Source of the DNA: Heterodera schachtii | Taxonomy: Eukaryota > Nematoda > Chromadorea > Rhabditida > Heteroderidae | Reading direction: 5' to 3' | DNA length: 64,000 nt | NCBI GenBank assembly: GCA_023374025.1 | Contig: SIJG01000190.1 | Location: 90,814 to 154,813 of the forward strand | Shown here: positions 1 to 11,187 of the stretch, one piece after another | Position numbering within the stretch: position 1 is the stretch's first letter | Layout of the letters: every line of letters starts with the position of its first letter | Position numbers and translations under genes: made by a program | Notes under the pieces: model-generated | Databases searched by the model: none | What the model was told of the DNA's origin: nothing | Seen by the model: the letters and a program-made list of their open reading frames with translations, nothing else

Positions 1-1269
1 CAATTGATGATAGACGCTAAGGCCAAGATCCAGGCGGAAGAGGAAGAGGAGGAACAGATAAAGGAACGAAGAGCACGTTCGGAGAAGGCCAAAAACGAAA
101 GGAAGAAAAAGGAAAAAGAGCAAATGAAAGCGAAGTCTGAGGCCAAGCGAAAAGAAGCAGAAGAGAAGGCCAAGGAAAAGGCCAAAGCCGAAAAAGAAGA
201 ATGGAAACGGGCACTCCGACGTCCGGCAACCACACCGGAAGAAAAAGCGAGGAAAGAAGCGGAAAATGAGGCGAGGATGGAAGCGGAAGAGGCAGCAAGG
301 AAGGAATTGGAAGAAGAGGCGCGGAAGGAAGCGGAAGAGAAGGCGAGGAAGGAAGCGGAAGAAAAAGAGCGGAAGGAAGCGGAAGAAAAAGCACAGAAGG
401 AAGCAGAAGAGAAGGCAAAGAAGGACGAAGAAGAGAAAAAGAAGTCTGAGAAGCAACAACAAAATGTGAAAAAAAGAGCGGAAGAAAAAGGAGAAGAAAC
501 AGTGATCGCCAGAGGAATCAAAAAGAGACGCTTAACCGAAGAGGAAAAGGAGAAAAAACAGAACATGGAAAAAATGGAGGAAGTACACAGAGAAATAAGG
601 GAAATTGTAAAGCAGGCGGAAGAAGATGCAAAGAAGAGGGAAATAAGGGAGAAAATCGAAAAATTGACGGCAAAATTAAGTGGGGAAGAAGATGGAAAAA
701 GGGGCGAAAAGGACACAGCGGCATTGGAAAGAGAGCGCGAGGCATTTGAAAACCCCCCGGCGCCGCCAAAGGATCGAATGCCTTTCTATGCCAGCACATT
801 GGCACGCTTCGAATGCCAAAGTGATTTGGATTCGGCACCCAGAAGTGACCGCGAGAGGAACAGCCTCGGGACGACCGGGAAACGATTGTTCAAAAACACT
901 CTGAAGTCGGCGGTGCAAGCGGTGCATGAGAAACCATGCATACCGCCAGAAGGGCTGGGACTCGGACGAAGAGAAAGTGCCACGGAGGAAGCCCCAAGAG
1001 GAAGAAGGCCAACACCAGCCCCGGGCCAAAGACAATTCGAGAGGAGCCCGATTCGAAAAAACAATTCATATTTGAAGCGAGCACTGGCCCTGGAAAAGCC
1101 CGAGGAGACAATCTACAAAATCAGGAAGCTGCTGTTGGAGGCCGCCGACCGACTGTCAGAATTGGCCGATTTACTGTACCCCTACGAAGGCGGACAGAAA
1201 ACGAAAAAGGAAGACAAAGAGACGGTGGAAGAGAATCTGGGGATGGGCTGTTCAAGCAGTTTTATGTAA
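1..1269 (+). CDS. Lys/Glu-rich coiled-coil protein, 5'-truncated by window edge
   Basis: The frame is open from the first base and ends at TAA 1267-1269, so this is the 3' part of a gene whose start lies to the left. About 422 residues are visible, without an intron. The first ~240 are dominated by K, E, A and R with heptad-like KEAEEKA/RKEAEEKE repeats, predicting a long charged coiled coil or single alpha-helix. The last ~170 residues are more complex, with R/P/S-rich stretches, then a helical segment around IRKLLLEAADRLSELADLL, ending GMGCSSSFM. No enzymatic domain is recognised. Base composition is far richer in G+C than the flanks, as expected of an exon. Several AATAAA-like words lie at 1350-1370. 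It could be a cytoskeletal or scaffold protein; function is unknown. Confidence is for coding status only. Confidence 0.75.
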   Translation, partial: QLMIDAKAKIQAEEEEEEQIKERRARSEKAKNERKKKEKEQMKAKSEAKRKEAEEKAKEKAKAEKEEWKRALRRPATTPEEKARKEAENEARMEAEEAARKELEEEARKEAEEKARKEAEEKERKEAEEKAQKEAEEKAKKDEEEKKKSEKQQQNVKKRAEEKGEETVIARGIKKRRLTEEEKEKKQNMEKMEEVHREIREIVKQAEEDAKKREIREKIEKLTAKLSGEEDGKRGEKDTAALEREREAFENPPAPPKDRMPFYASTLARFECQSDLDSAPRSDRERNSLGTTGKRLFKNTLKSAVQAVHEKPCIPPEGLGLGRRESATEEAPRGRRPTPAPGQRQFERSPIRKNNSYLKRALALEKPEETIYKIRKLLLEAADRLSELADLLYPYEGGQKTKKEDKETVEENLGMGCSSSFM

Positions 1270-1602
1270 GGGCAATTTGTTAAAAAAAAAAAAATATATA
1301 TTATTTACAAAAATTTACAAAAATACAAAATATTTTTTAATCAATTTTCAAATAAATAAGTAAATAAATTGCCCTGGACATAAGTCAATTCTCGACCCCT
1401 CTTAATACATTTTCAATTTACTCATACTCAATTAATCACATTTTGCTTTATGTGCCTCATCATTAGCTAATCAATTTCACGCCCATTTCTCGCATAATTC
1501 TCTCTCTCTCTCTCTCTCACACCCTCACATGCCGAACAAACTCGCCCTTTCCCACTTCAACGACTCTCGCCCCCCCCCCCCCTTCTGTTTCTCGACCCAC
1601 CA
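1270..1602. other. Spacer with microsatellites
   Basis: A+T-rich 3' flank of the coiled-coil gene, then a (CT)n run at 1500-1518 and a C homopolymer near 1570-1582. No gene seen. Confidence 0.6.
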
Positions 1603-1860
1603 ATGACATCGCTCGGATCAGAACCAGCAGCAGAAGAGGAAACGACGACCACGAACACGACCAAGACCGTCCAAATCATCGGCGTTGAAGACAACCAAGG
1701 CTGAAAATGGCGTCATCTTCATCCACGACCAAATCTCCACCGACGATCTGCTCACCATTTGAGAACAACTCGGCGACGGCACAAATTGGAGGACGAACAA
1801 CTCGGCGATGGCACAAATGGGAGGACGAACAGCTCGGCGACGACGAAACGGCACAATGTT
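1603..1860 (+). repeat. G+C-rich segment with imperfect ~30-bp repeats
   Basis: Between about 1760 and 1860 the word AACTCGGCGAYGGCACAAAT recurs three times with drift, separated by GGAGGACGA. Two short plus-strand frames (ATG 1603, 33 codons; ATG 1707, about 50 codons) cover it, but neither has splice signals or a recognisable domain. It reads best as degenerate repeat or transposon-derived sequence; a short species-specific gene is possible. Confidence 0.35.
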
Positions 1861-2229
1861 GAAGATGAACAATTGGCGACGACAGAAAACAAGCAAATAA
1901 ATTAAAGGCTAAAAAACGACATCGATTGGACAACAGCAAAAAATTGAGGAACAAAAAAAAAATGACGAATGACCCTTCTGCTCATCCATCGTCCGCCATC
2001 AACAAACCCCCCCCCGTCTTCCCATCCAACAAAGAACGGCAACAGCAGCAGCAAAAACGGTACACAAAAGCAACGACAACACTTTTCACTGCTCACTCTC
2101 ATCGTCTCTCTTCCTCTCATTTTTCAAACAATCTTTTTCTTTCTCTCTCTCTCTATCTCATCTTCCCTCTATTTGACGTTCTCTTTCGTTCCCCTCCCTT
2201 CTGCCCTGGCATAGCTTAAGCCGTGAGGG

Positions 2230-2545
2230 CACGGCTTTCCCAGGTGCGGGGGAATGTTATGTCTTCCCTTTTTCTTGACTTCTCTTCCCCTATGTTTCTC
2301 ACCATTTCTTTTTCTCTGTCGCCAAACACCCCAATTTCTGTTGATTGGCCTTTTTCTGCCGCTGGCACCCAACCCGCCCACCTGTTGTTTCCCGTATAAA
2401 ATTCGGGGGGAGAGATCGGAGTGATCAGTCTATTGGGATTTGCGATCGGGGATCTGATCAATTGTTGCCTTTTGGCTTTTCCACACTTTTTATTCAACGC
2501 AGAAATAAACCCATTGTTAATTAATCGAAGCTTTTAATTGGGGAA
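2230..2545 (+). repeat. Possible solo LTR or RNA polymerase II promoter segment
   Basis: The segment begins near TGTTATGTC (2254), is pyrimidine-rich, then has CCCGTATAAAATTCGG (TATA box at about 2394) followed by a G+C-richer stretch and AATAAA at about 2503. This U3-TATA-R-polyA order resembles an LTR. The word GGGGAA occurs on both sides (about 2249 and 2540) as a possible target duplication, but TG...CA ends and a primer binding site are not clear. No gag/pol coding is nearby. It could equally be a gene promoter. Confidence 0.3.
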
Positions 2546-2555
2546 TCCGCGCTTT

Positions 2556-2580
2556 GGGCCAATGCCCCCGGCATTGGCCC
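2556..2580. repeat. Perfect 11-bp inverted repeat
   Basis: GGGCCAATGCC at 2556-2566 pairs perfectly with 2570-2580 across a CCC loop. It is the most stable small hairpin in the left part of the window and stands in A+T-rich DNA; role unknown. Confidence 0.7.
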
Positions 2581-2581
2581 A

Positions 2582-3122
2582 GGGCCCAACGGATTCATGC
2601 GCGCACCCATTTTAAATATTTTTGGGCTTTTCGTTATTAAAATTCAAAAAGATACTAATTTAACTTTTAAGTTAGATAAGTCCATCAAAAAGCTTAAAAA
2701 TAACCAATTTTTGTTAAAAAAAAGTTCATTCGACTAAAAATTGTAAATGGAAGTTGATACAAATTAGCAAGAAATGTTTATTCCGATAAAATATTTTAAT
2801 AATTAAAAATGTATGGCAGACAATTCATTTGTTGTGGTGAATTAATGTGAATAATTGTTGTTTAAATGGAAAATTAAATTTAAAAAAAATGATTTTGCAC
2901 TGAAAAAATTGGCTATATTTTGACGAAGCGTTAACATTTTGAAGAACATGGAGAAATGCGCTGCTGATTGTACACGGATTCATAATTATTTTTTAAAAAA
3001 TAAAATGCTATTTTTTTACTCATTAATTATTAATCAATTAAATTTAATTGTAGCAATTAGCAGCACGTTCTTGTTAAGAAATGGTTGATTAATTGATTAG
3101 TGTGTGTTTTTTGGTATGATAT
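2582..3122. other. A+T-rich spacer, no gene seen
   Basis: Downstream flank of the minus-strand GS-like gene. No open frames with splice support or recognisable repeats. Confidence 0.6.
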
Positions 3123-6100
3123 TCAACGGAATTCGCTTGACGGGAACAGTAAAACGGAGTCGATCACGCCACCGCCACTGCACACGCCACCGTGGTTCTG
3201 CGAAGCGGCCTAAATGTGTGTGAAACGCTTAGGGCCATCATTAATAAAGGGTCATTAGTTAAATTTTTGATTAAAAGGTTATTAAATGTCAATAATTCTA
3301 TAATTGTGGTCCCAGCCGATTTGATGGGCTTTCGTTTTCAACACCTAATTAGCACCTAATTAATGTCATAGCTGATTTGGGAAAGGGAAAAGCTTTATCC
3401 CCCTCTCTTCTGGATAAAAATTTCTTAAAATCCCCAAAATTATTACAGGCCCCGCAAAAAAAGGATCATCATAGGGGAAAGGATCTATTGGCTTTGCCCC
3501 AGGATGAGCTAATATAAATGATTTTTGGGTTTCAATTAAGTCCTATTGAATCAGATTAATAAAAAAGGATCGTCTAAATTATTGGAAAAACAACATAGAA
3601 TTGACACGGAGTTGCTAATATCCAATTTTAAAAAATAAAATCTTATTTAAATAAAGTAAATTAATTTATTTTCTCTAGCTCAAACTCTGACCTTGCTTCG
3701 CACCAAATGCCCATTCACCGAGTTGACCAGCACTTTTCCCGTACTCTGATCACCGATCAGTGAGCCATAGATGCCCATCTCACTGTTCACTTCCTCTTGG
3801 TGGGGCTTTTCGAACGGGCGAACCATGAAGTTCTTAAAAATGAGCAAAAATTAGGAACAAAAACACTAAAATATTATAATTAAGACAGATGACACATTAA
3901 ATTATTATTTTTATATTTAATATATTTTCGAGAATTAAAAAGAAATATTTTATAAGATTGGCCCAATTGAAAATCTGTTTTTATCTGGTAGATAAAATAT
4001 TTAAAAATATATTTTTTAATAATTTTTTTGCTTTATAAATTTATTTTTTTAATAATTTTTTTGGTTTATAAATTTATTTTTTAATAATTTTTTTCTTCAA
4101 AAATATATTTTTAATTAATTTGTATTTTCGCTTTTTAATTTTATACACAATTAATTTTAAATTTGAATTTCCCACTTTGGCCACCACCGGATTGATCTTC
4201 TTCATCAGAATGAATGCGCCTCGCTCTTCCAGGCTCAATGTGGCCAACATTTTCGGAATTTCTTCATCGAAATAAATGCCATGCCCGCCGTCCATCTGCG
4301 ATTTCATCACATAGTCATGGCAATTTTTCATGGCGTCCTTAAACATTTAAAAAATTTTTTTTTAATTTTTCTAATTTTTTTTTACCACAATCACCGCCTT
4401 GGTGATGTCATCATTCTCCTCTAGGCCCCACAGTTCGGTGAATGTGTTTCGAATTTTGGCCACCTGTTGAGGGTCGTTGGGGAAGAAATGCTCCAATGTG
4501 CCGGGTTTGCTCAAAATCTTAAAAAAAATATATAAATTTTGATATCATTTTTTCCAATTCCCACCTGCTGAATTTTTTTCGTTCCGGCAAGTTGAAGACG
4601 AAGATTTGGCGACAGCTAAATAATTTTTTTGGAGATAAGAAAGAATTAATTTATATAATTTTATGTTTTTTTGGGGGGGATTTTGATATAAAAAATTTAA
4701 TGAATAAATTTCAACCTATTTAACATTGTAATAAAAATCCAATTTTTCGCATAAGCCTATAAAAAAATTATTCGCTACGAAAATCCCCTTTTTATCGCCA
4801 TTATTTGTTAATCTCATAAAATTTTCTTAAGTTTCAATTCTTGTAGCGATTGGCATTCATTAATTTCTATTATTTAATTGAGTAGTACTGTTTTGTTTCA
4901 TTCAATCTATAATTTAATTCTTTTATAATTATTATTAATTTAAAAATTAATTTTCTTTTTAAATGAATCTTAGTTATTACAATAGCTGTTGAACGCTCCA
5001 TCATCACGCGCAGGTCAAAGTCCTTCTCAGGGTAATGTTCAGGCAAATAGCCGTAGGCCATGTGAACTAATGCAACACGCTTGGTACCGTCAAAATACAG
5101 TGAATAGTCGCCGGCCTCGTCAAGGCTAAGTCTAAACAAAAATAAAAAGTTTGTTAAGGGTTAATAGATTTTTTGGAGTTCTCAAAAATTTAATAAAAAT
5201 AAATTGAAAAAAGCCTTCACTTTCTCAAAACAAAATCATTAAGCTCTTTATTAGCCAAAGATGCATAAATTTTGAAAAATGCATAAAATTTTTTGAAAAT
5301 CACACATAAAATTTTGGGCTCTTAAGATAAATCCTGAAAGGATTTTTCCAGGAACCTGATCCGATCACAAGACTGCAAAAATAGGGTTAAGACAAAATCT
5401 GGTCCTGATTAATTCCCGTATCTTTATCCCAATTTTCAAAAATTTCTGACTTTTTTACTAAGCATGTCGCCCTGTCTCGAATGGCATTTGGGTGCCAATT
5501 TGAGACATTTCCAAATTTGTTCACCTTTTGCGCAGTTCAATAAATGACGCCCGACGGACCAGCACATGGTTACCGTCCTGCTTGGCCAGCTTTTCCACTT
5601 GGAACATCACAAATTGGAGCTGCTCAAAGTGGCACACCGGGAACAGGTCGGGTTGATTGACGTACAAAATGATTGCGTTTGGGTCGCCGAACATTTTCCT
5701 GTCGAAATAAAATTCAAAATAAATTTTTTGTAAAAAATTCTTTTCATCGTCCATTTTTGGTCCCCTCGAATGGGAAGGACATGTTTGAAAATGAACAAAT
5801 TTTTATAAAAATATGAGAAAAACCCCAAAAAAAAAATTAAAACAATTATTGCGCCTTTCAGTTGCTCTCAGATGGCAAGGACGTCCTTGAAAACAGATGA
5901 ATCTTGAGAATTTTTGTTGTCTGTTTAGCTGTCATCGAAAAATTTGAAAATAATGTTTTAAGATTGTTTCACCCTTTTTTGGCCCTCTTAAATTTCAAGG
6001 ACGCCCTTAAAAATGGACAAAAATGTTTATTAAATTGTCTTGTTTGCCCTTTGATCTGTCCTTGAAATTCGATCTGAACCCTGTTAACATAAGTGTGTCC

Positions 6101-8275
6101 AGACTAATGAATGTGCTAATTGAGTTTAATCGGTTTTAAAAATTGGTTTTCGCGATTTGTTTACCAGGCTTGGTAAAGGGTCCGCGCAATTCCTGGCCCC
6201 GGGCGATTTTCTGGCACAACTGCCTTCGCCATAATTGGCAATTTTTTGCCGTGCATAATCTCCACCTTGTCCAGCATCTTACGATGGCACTTTGAAACGG
6301 CAGTTGCCGCCCCGGGGCCGCCAATTTGGCCCGGGTTCACTTCGACCTGACAGGTAATATTGACAAATAAATATTGATCAATTATTAATTTTAATATTGA
6401 TCAATTATTAATTTTATCATCATGAAAAATTGTCAACTAAAATCCCAGAGATAAATTTTAGAAAATGTAAAAATCCAATCCTTGACGAAATTTATATTAA
6501 ATGCATTTAAAATATAAAATATTCAAATTTGATTCTTTAAAATTTGAATTGAATAAGCCAAATAAAAATCTTTCAAAGTTAATTGACCAGTTTAGTTATG
6601 TAAATCAATTAATGGATCTTTAAAAAAATTAAATTAAAAAAAGCTAAAAAATTTTCTTATAAAATTTCAAGAAAAAAATTAAAGAAAAATCAGAAAGAAT
6701 TTGTTTTTACTTGTTTAAGCTCCATTTTTTGCGCTGCTTCATTCCAGTGTGATAAATAATCAGCTCGTTGCAGTCCGACCATCAGCGGCTGTCGGACGCC
6801 CTCCTTTTGGATGACTTTGGCCAACTCAATCAGTTTGGCATGGAACGGGTCGCCCTGTCAAATTATAAAAATAAATTATTTAAATTAGCTAAAAAAAGAT
6901 TTAAAGCGTTTTATTAGCCCGATCAGTTATTTTTGACGAAGATTTTGATGATCATACCTTGCCATTAATGCAAAGGATTGGTTAAATTCAAGAAAAATAT
7001 TTTTCATTTTCCCAAAAGAATTTTTTTATTTTGTTTAATTTTGCTGCTAATAGATTTTAAAAATATTTATTAGCTTGCTCAGTTATTTTTTTTATCAAGT
7101 TTTTGGAAAATTTGATTTTTGCCAAAAATGCAAATTTAAGGTTTATTTAATGAAAAAAAAATCAGATTTCATTTTATGAAAATGATTTTTAGTTTTATAT
7201 TTCAATGAAATTGAAAATTTCTCATGCTTTTTTCGAGTAAATTAACTCAAACATTTTTTAAAATTCTCCACCAAACATCCTGAAAAAATTTAAAAATTTG
7301 TTGACTTTTCTGTGCCCGAAAATTCATTTAATTTTTTTTAATCAGAAAATTCATTTTCCACCTTGATCACGTCCTTGTACGCCTCCATCAGGAAGTCGTG
7401 GTCGCATGCGATGCGGAAGTACAGTTCGTTCAGCGACTGTTGCGCGTCAGTCGCCTGCTCGTACAACTCGCGGGGGAACGGCGACGGCAACAGGGCGATT
7501 GGAGGCGCCACGGACACATCGTTGGAGTGTTTGTACTTGTCATCCCCACTGCGTCCAACGAGGCCTGAAAATTAAAAAAAAGGCATATTAAATTAAATTT
7601 CTAAAAATCAATAATATTTTAATTTTAATTTAAAAATATAAAAATTGGAAACCAATTAATATTAAATTGTGTGAAATATTTGGTATAGTTTAATTGTAAA
7701 TTCATTAATTATTGGAATTTACATTTAATTGTCCCCTTTTATGAACCTGCTAATGTTCAATTTGATCAAATTAAATCAAAGAATTGTCCGAGTTTTTGAA
7801 ACATCTCTATGAAATTAAAAAAAAATCAATTACTCATGCCAAGGCATTTTTGATCATTAATTTTTGTAAAAATAAACAAATTTTCTAAATAGTAAAAATA
7901 TTGTAGTATAAACCCAAGAAAGTTACAAGTGCCATAGTATAGAATTATGACAATTTAGGCATTTTCAACTTGCAATTTGGCACGAAATTTCTATTTTTTG
8001 CCACAAAATTGGCCATTTTATGGCCAAAAAACCATATTTTTCAAACTGCCAAAAATCGGTGCCGCTTTACCAATTGAATGCGCGTAGTCAACCGCGTACT
8101 CGGCCAACAGTTTCAGCTCGGCATCGTCGCGCACCGCGGCCAACGCGTAGTCATTGGCGTTGACTGGGAGTTGTGCCATGTTCGTCCCATGTGCCTGTTG
8201 CTGTTGCAGCAACTTTTTTTGCTGAATGCCATTGGCAGCGCCGACCGCGGCATGGCCATTGTTAATTGAAGCCAT
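3123..8275 (-). CDS. Glutathione synthetase-like protein (ATP-grasp), 11 exons
   Basis: Exons (minus strand, in order): 8275-8071, 7564-7362, 6854-6711, 6346-6165, 5698-5525, 5125-4981, 4615-4565, 4517-4386, 4337-4176, 3832-3692, 3209-3123; every junction is GT-AG and phases agree, giving 541 residues. Eukaryotic glutathione synthetase joins glycine to gamma-glutamylcysteine using ATP. Family landmarks visible: APPIALLPSPFP, GLQRADYL, KQVEVNPG (Glu186/Asn188, Mg ligands), AYGYLPEHY, MMERSTAI, QLAGTKKIQQ, MKSQMDGG, LMKKINP, GHLVRSKA, and a degenerate C-terminal HGGVCSGGGVID loop. The substrate-binding Ser-rich loop after VEVN is replaced by PGQIGGPG, the ATP/Mg loop KPQREGGGNN is shortened to KSQMDGGHG, and the YFRDGY motif lacks its Arg. 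Normal synthesis activity is therefore doubtful. This resembles the GS-like effector expansion known in cyst and reniform nematodes. A 31-residue Gln/Asn-rich N-terminal extension is present with no signal peptide in this model. Exon 1 may begin further upstream. Confidence 0.9.
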
Positions 8276-8302
8276 TTTTGAAGGGAATGAGCCGCAAATT
8301 AA

Positions 8303-8306
8303 TCTG
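8303..8306 (-). promoter_or_regulatory. Candidate spliced-leader or 5' splice acceptor of the GS-like gene
   Basis: On the minus strand ATTTTCAG ends 28 nt before the GS-like ATG. It would suit a trans-spliced leader. The frame also stays open up to this AG, so an upstream exon (for example one encoding a signal peptide) cannot be excluded. Confidence 0.45.
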
Positions 8307-8309
8307 AAA

Positions 8310-9479
8310 ATTACGAATTAAGGAAAAAATGACAAACAAATTAATTTAAACAACAATCATCCTAACTAATATAAGCCATTGACAAATGAGCAACAATTTG
8401 TCCTAATTTCTAAAAATGGCATTATTTCAAATGGCAAAATTTTTATTTTATTTTACATTATTTCTTCTTTTTTGATTTAAAAACACGAAAATTAGCAAAT
8501 TTTGAATATCTACCAAAATACAATTGTTGTATTTAATTTAATAAATTAAATTAGCTTAATTAATGAATGAAAAGGTGGTGGAAAAGTTAATATTTTTATT
8601 TTAGCTTAAAAGATTTTCATTTGGAATTTTTATTTTATTTTTACGAATTTTTAATGCCCTATAGATGTGGCAATTTGGAAAACAAATTTATTTACAAAGT
8701 TCTTGACTGTTTTTGATTACATATAGCAGTGAAAAAAAATGATAAAATGGGCGACTTTTTGTGTCGGGGAGGGAAATATTCACTAATTAGTTGATTTGTG
8801 AGCTAATGTTTGCCTGTGGACAAAAGGATGAGCCAATAAATACCATCCCGATAAAAACTGATAAGGAGCAACAATTTGCTCTTAAATTGTGCTGATAGCC
8901 CCCCGGGGTTTATTTTGTATGGTGAAAAACATTCATTCATTTATCGTCGAAAAAAGTCCATCATTTTTAGCAGAATAAATAAATTTGTGGGTGGATTACG
9001 ATAATAAAACGTACAGTATGCCAACGTAATTAATTAGCCCATTAAACTGATTACGAAGGCGAAAATTTGATCTCATTATCGCCATTATCATGAGTCCATT
9101 TTTTGGCCAGTGGTCCTTCGTTTTTGTACAAAATCAGCTGATCAACAATTTTGTACTTTTTGAGTGGTGAATTTAGCAAAAGGAAAGTGTAATGAACAAT
9201 TATTGTATAATGCTCATTATTATTATCATTAAATTATTTTCATAAGGAAAAATGAAGTATTTAAATTAGATCATTAATTAATTTAATTATTTTATTTTGA
9301 AATTAAATACCATTTAATTTACTAAATTTGCTGAGGACAACATAGCAGTGAAAAATAAAATTTATTTAAAAATTTAAAAATCGAATTTTGTTTTTTAAAG
9401 CGAAAATTTTTTAGAAAATAATTTTTCTTGAATGAAAAAACCATAAATTTTTGAAAAGGATTAATTTTAAAATCATTAT
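8310..9479. other. A+T-rich spacer, no gene seen
   Basis: Upstream region of the minus-strand GS-like gene; would hold its promoter. No TATA box or conserved element stands out. Confidence 0.55.
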
Positions 9480-10032
9480 ATTTTTTTGAATGATTTTCAT
9501 TAAATATTATTAATTATTTGTTCAAATATTAATAATTAAATTTATTAGTGTTCAAAAAAAATTTCAAAAAAGACTAATTAGTTAAATCATTTTGTTATTT
9601 ATTTGTTAATTAGTGAATCTGTTTGATTCAAACGAATTTAAATATATGTTTGGGCGCGTCCTGCTTTTTCATCTCGAACATTCCCCGCCCCATTGAATCG
9701 GCCCATAATTCTGTACAGACTCTCATCCTATTAAAACGGTCGCAACTAATTGAGCCCATTTTTCTTATCAAAGAGAAGACAAACACACCAAAAAATAATA
9801 ATTTGTCACGCTTATCATCATAATAATCTGTTAATTGACCCTTAATTATTATTTTGTTATGTTGCCATTATTTTTTGGCCATCAAAATTGGGACATGAAA
9901 AAAAAGTTTGCTGATGAGGTAAAAAAGTATGCGATAAATTTGGGCGAGGGGTGACTGACCGTGGATGGTACGGACGAGTGGCTAGACATAAATTGCTAAT
10001 TAGTAAAAAAAATTAACGAAAAAATGAAATAG
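9480..10032. repeat. Segmental duplication A, copy 1
   Basis: About 550 bp nearly identical to 23285-23827, including the landmark words GGGCGCGTCCTGCTTTTTC and CCCCGCCCCATTGAATCGG. Both copies lie roughly 500 bp 3' of a family pseudogene/gene (10515-10998 and 24238-24924), and the intervening CCGAGAAATTTCTTACCGCC is also shared, so the duplicated unit probably included the gene. Confidence 0.85.
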
Positions 10033-10514
10033 GTAATAATATTTGACAATAATTACGAGTTTTTTCGTGACAAGACACACTTGCTAATTTGTAAAAGAAA
10101 ATTAACGAAAAAATTAATTAATGAAGATGATAATTAACCTAGTTTCTTCGTTAAATATATTTGGCCACAAAACCTTATAAAATAATTTTAAAATGAAAAT
10201 GAATAAAACAATAAATTAGCGTATCAAAACAGGACATGTTCGAATTAAAAAGCTCCAACATCCAGTATAATCATATATTCGGAATTATATTTAGTTGATA
10301 AAAATACTATACAAAAAAAAAGGAAAAAAAAATCCGAGAAATTTCTTACCGCCTAATGACTTGTTTACGTTAAGGTCTCAGATTTTTTTCTTTCATTTTT
10401 ATGCCAATTTATCAACATTTCTAATGTGTTTTACAGGTTTTGTGAAGATGATAGAAACAATTAAATTTCTTTGACTATGAAAATTTATCTAATGACCTTC
10501 TAAGTTTTTTTTAA

Positions 10515-10998
10515 TTAGTTCATCATCCCAAATTGTTTCTTTCATTTGAAAATAGTCGATCGAGCAATTTTCAATGTTTTTGGAATTTTTCTTTCACTTA
10601 TTTTTGTATTCTTCTGTTTTATTTCCCAATACATTTTAATTTTTTCCTTTTTTTCTTTCTCAGTGAATATTTTTCGAATATTTCCAAATTGTTTCTTCCA
10701 TTTTTTAATCATATCATAGCTTATTCCAATTTTCTTGCCAATTTCATCATAATTTTGTTTCCATTCTTTTTCTGAATATTTTCTCCCTTTTTGCTTAATT
10801 TTCTCTTTTATTTTATAATATTTGCCAATAATTTCTCTTTTTTTTCTTCTCATTTCGTTCTTTTTCTTCTTTTTCTTTCTATTTTTCTCCAAATATTTCA
10901 TCAAATGATTTTTGCGGTAATTTTTTATTTTCCATTTTAATTTTATCAATTTTGATGATCAAAAATATAATTGGAATTAATAATAAGTGGAATTTCAT
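10515..10998 (-). pseudogene. HTH-repeat secreted family, copy 1 (pseudogene)
   Basis: The start MKFHLLLIPIIF (ATG 10998) gives the family signal peptide and QKSFDEIFGEK, then TGG of the family tryptophan is TAG. A frameshift follows; the downstream frame carries REIIGKYYKIKEKIKQKGRK. The body jumps directly from the KYSEKEW of repeat 1 to the NYDEIGKKIG of repeat 2, so repeat 1's HTH half and the linker were deleted, apparently by recombination between the two KYSxKEW motifs. Repeat 3 has another stop after ARSTIFK. Not translatable as a family protein. Confidence 0.85.
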
Positions 10999-11054
10999 TT
11001 TCTTCACAAATTAAAAAAATAAATTTTCTTTATTTATCTTTTGTAAAAATGTAA

Positions 11055-11130
11055 TTTTTGATTAATATTTTGCATTTTTATTGATGTAAAGATTGCCTTT
11101 CTACTGATTTCCTGTAAAATAAAAAAGTCT
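11055..11130 (-). promoter_or_regulatory. Conserved upstream block of the HTH-repeat family (subfamily A)
   Basis: On the minus strand the block reads TTTTACAGGAAATCAGTAG, then AAAGGCAATCTTTACATC, then AATAAAAATGCAAAATA. It lies 60-135 bp upstream of the copy-1 ATG. Recognisable versions occur at 15111-15182 (copy 3), 18858-18930 (copy 4), 22590-22676 (copy 5), 24968-25034 (copy 6, with an internal deletion), 26876-26940 (copy 7) and 47137-47198 (copy 9). It is absent from copies 8, 10 and 11. TTTTACAG fits a 3' splice or trans-splice acceptor; the rest could be 5' UTR or a promoter element. Confidence 0.6.
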
Positions 11131-11187
11131 ATTTATTTGGAAATAAATAATGTTTTTGATGATGTATAATTTTTCTAATGATATAGA

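Noticed and set aside
17..1111. Several minus-strand frames rich in Leu/Pro/Ser/Phe
   Set aside because: Shadows of the Lys/Glu-rich plus-strand gene.
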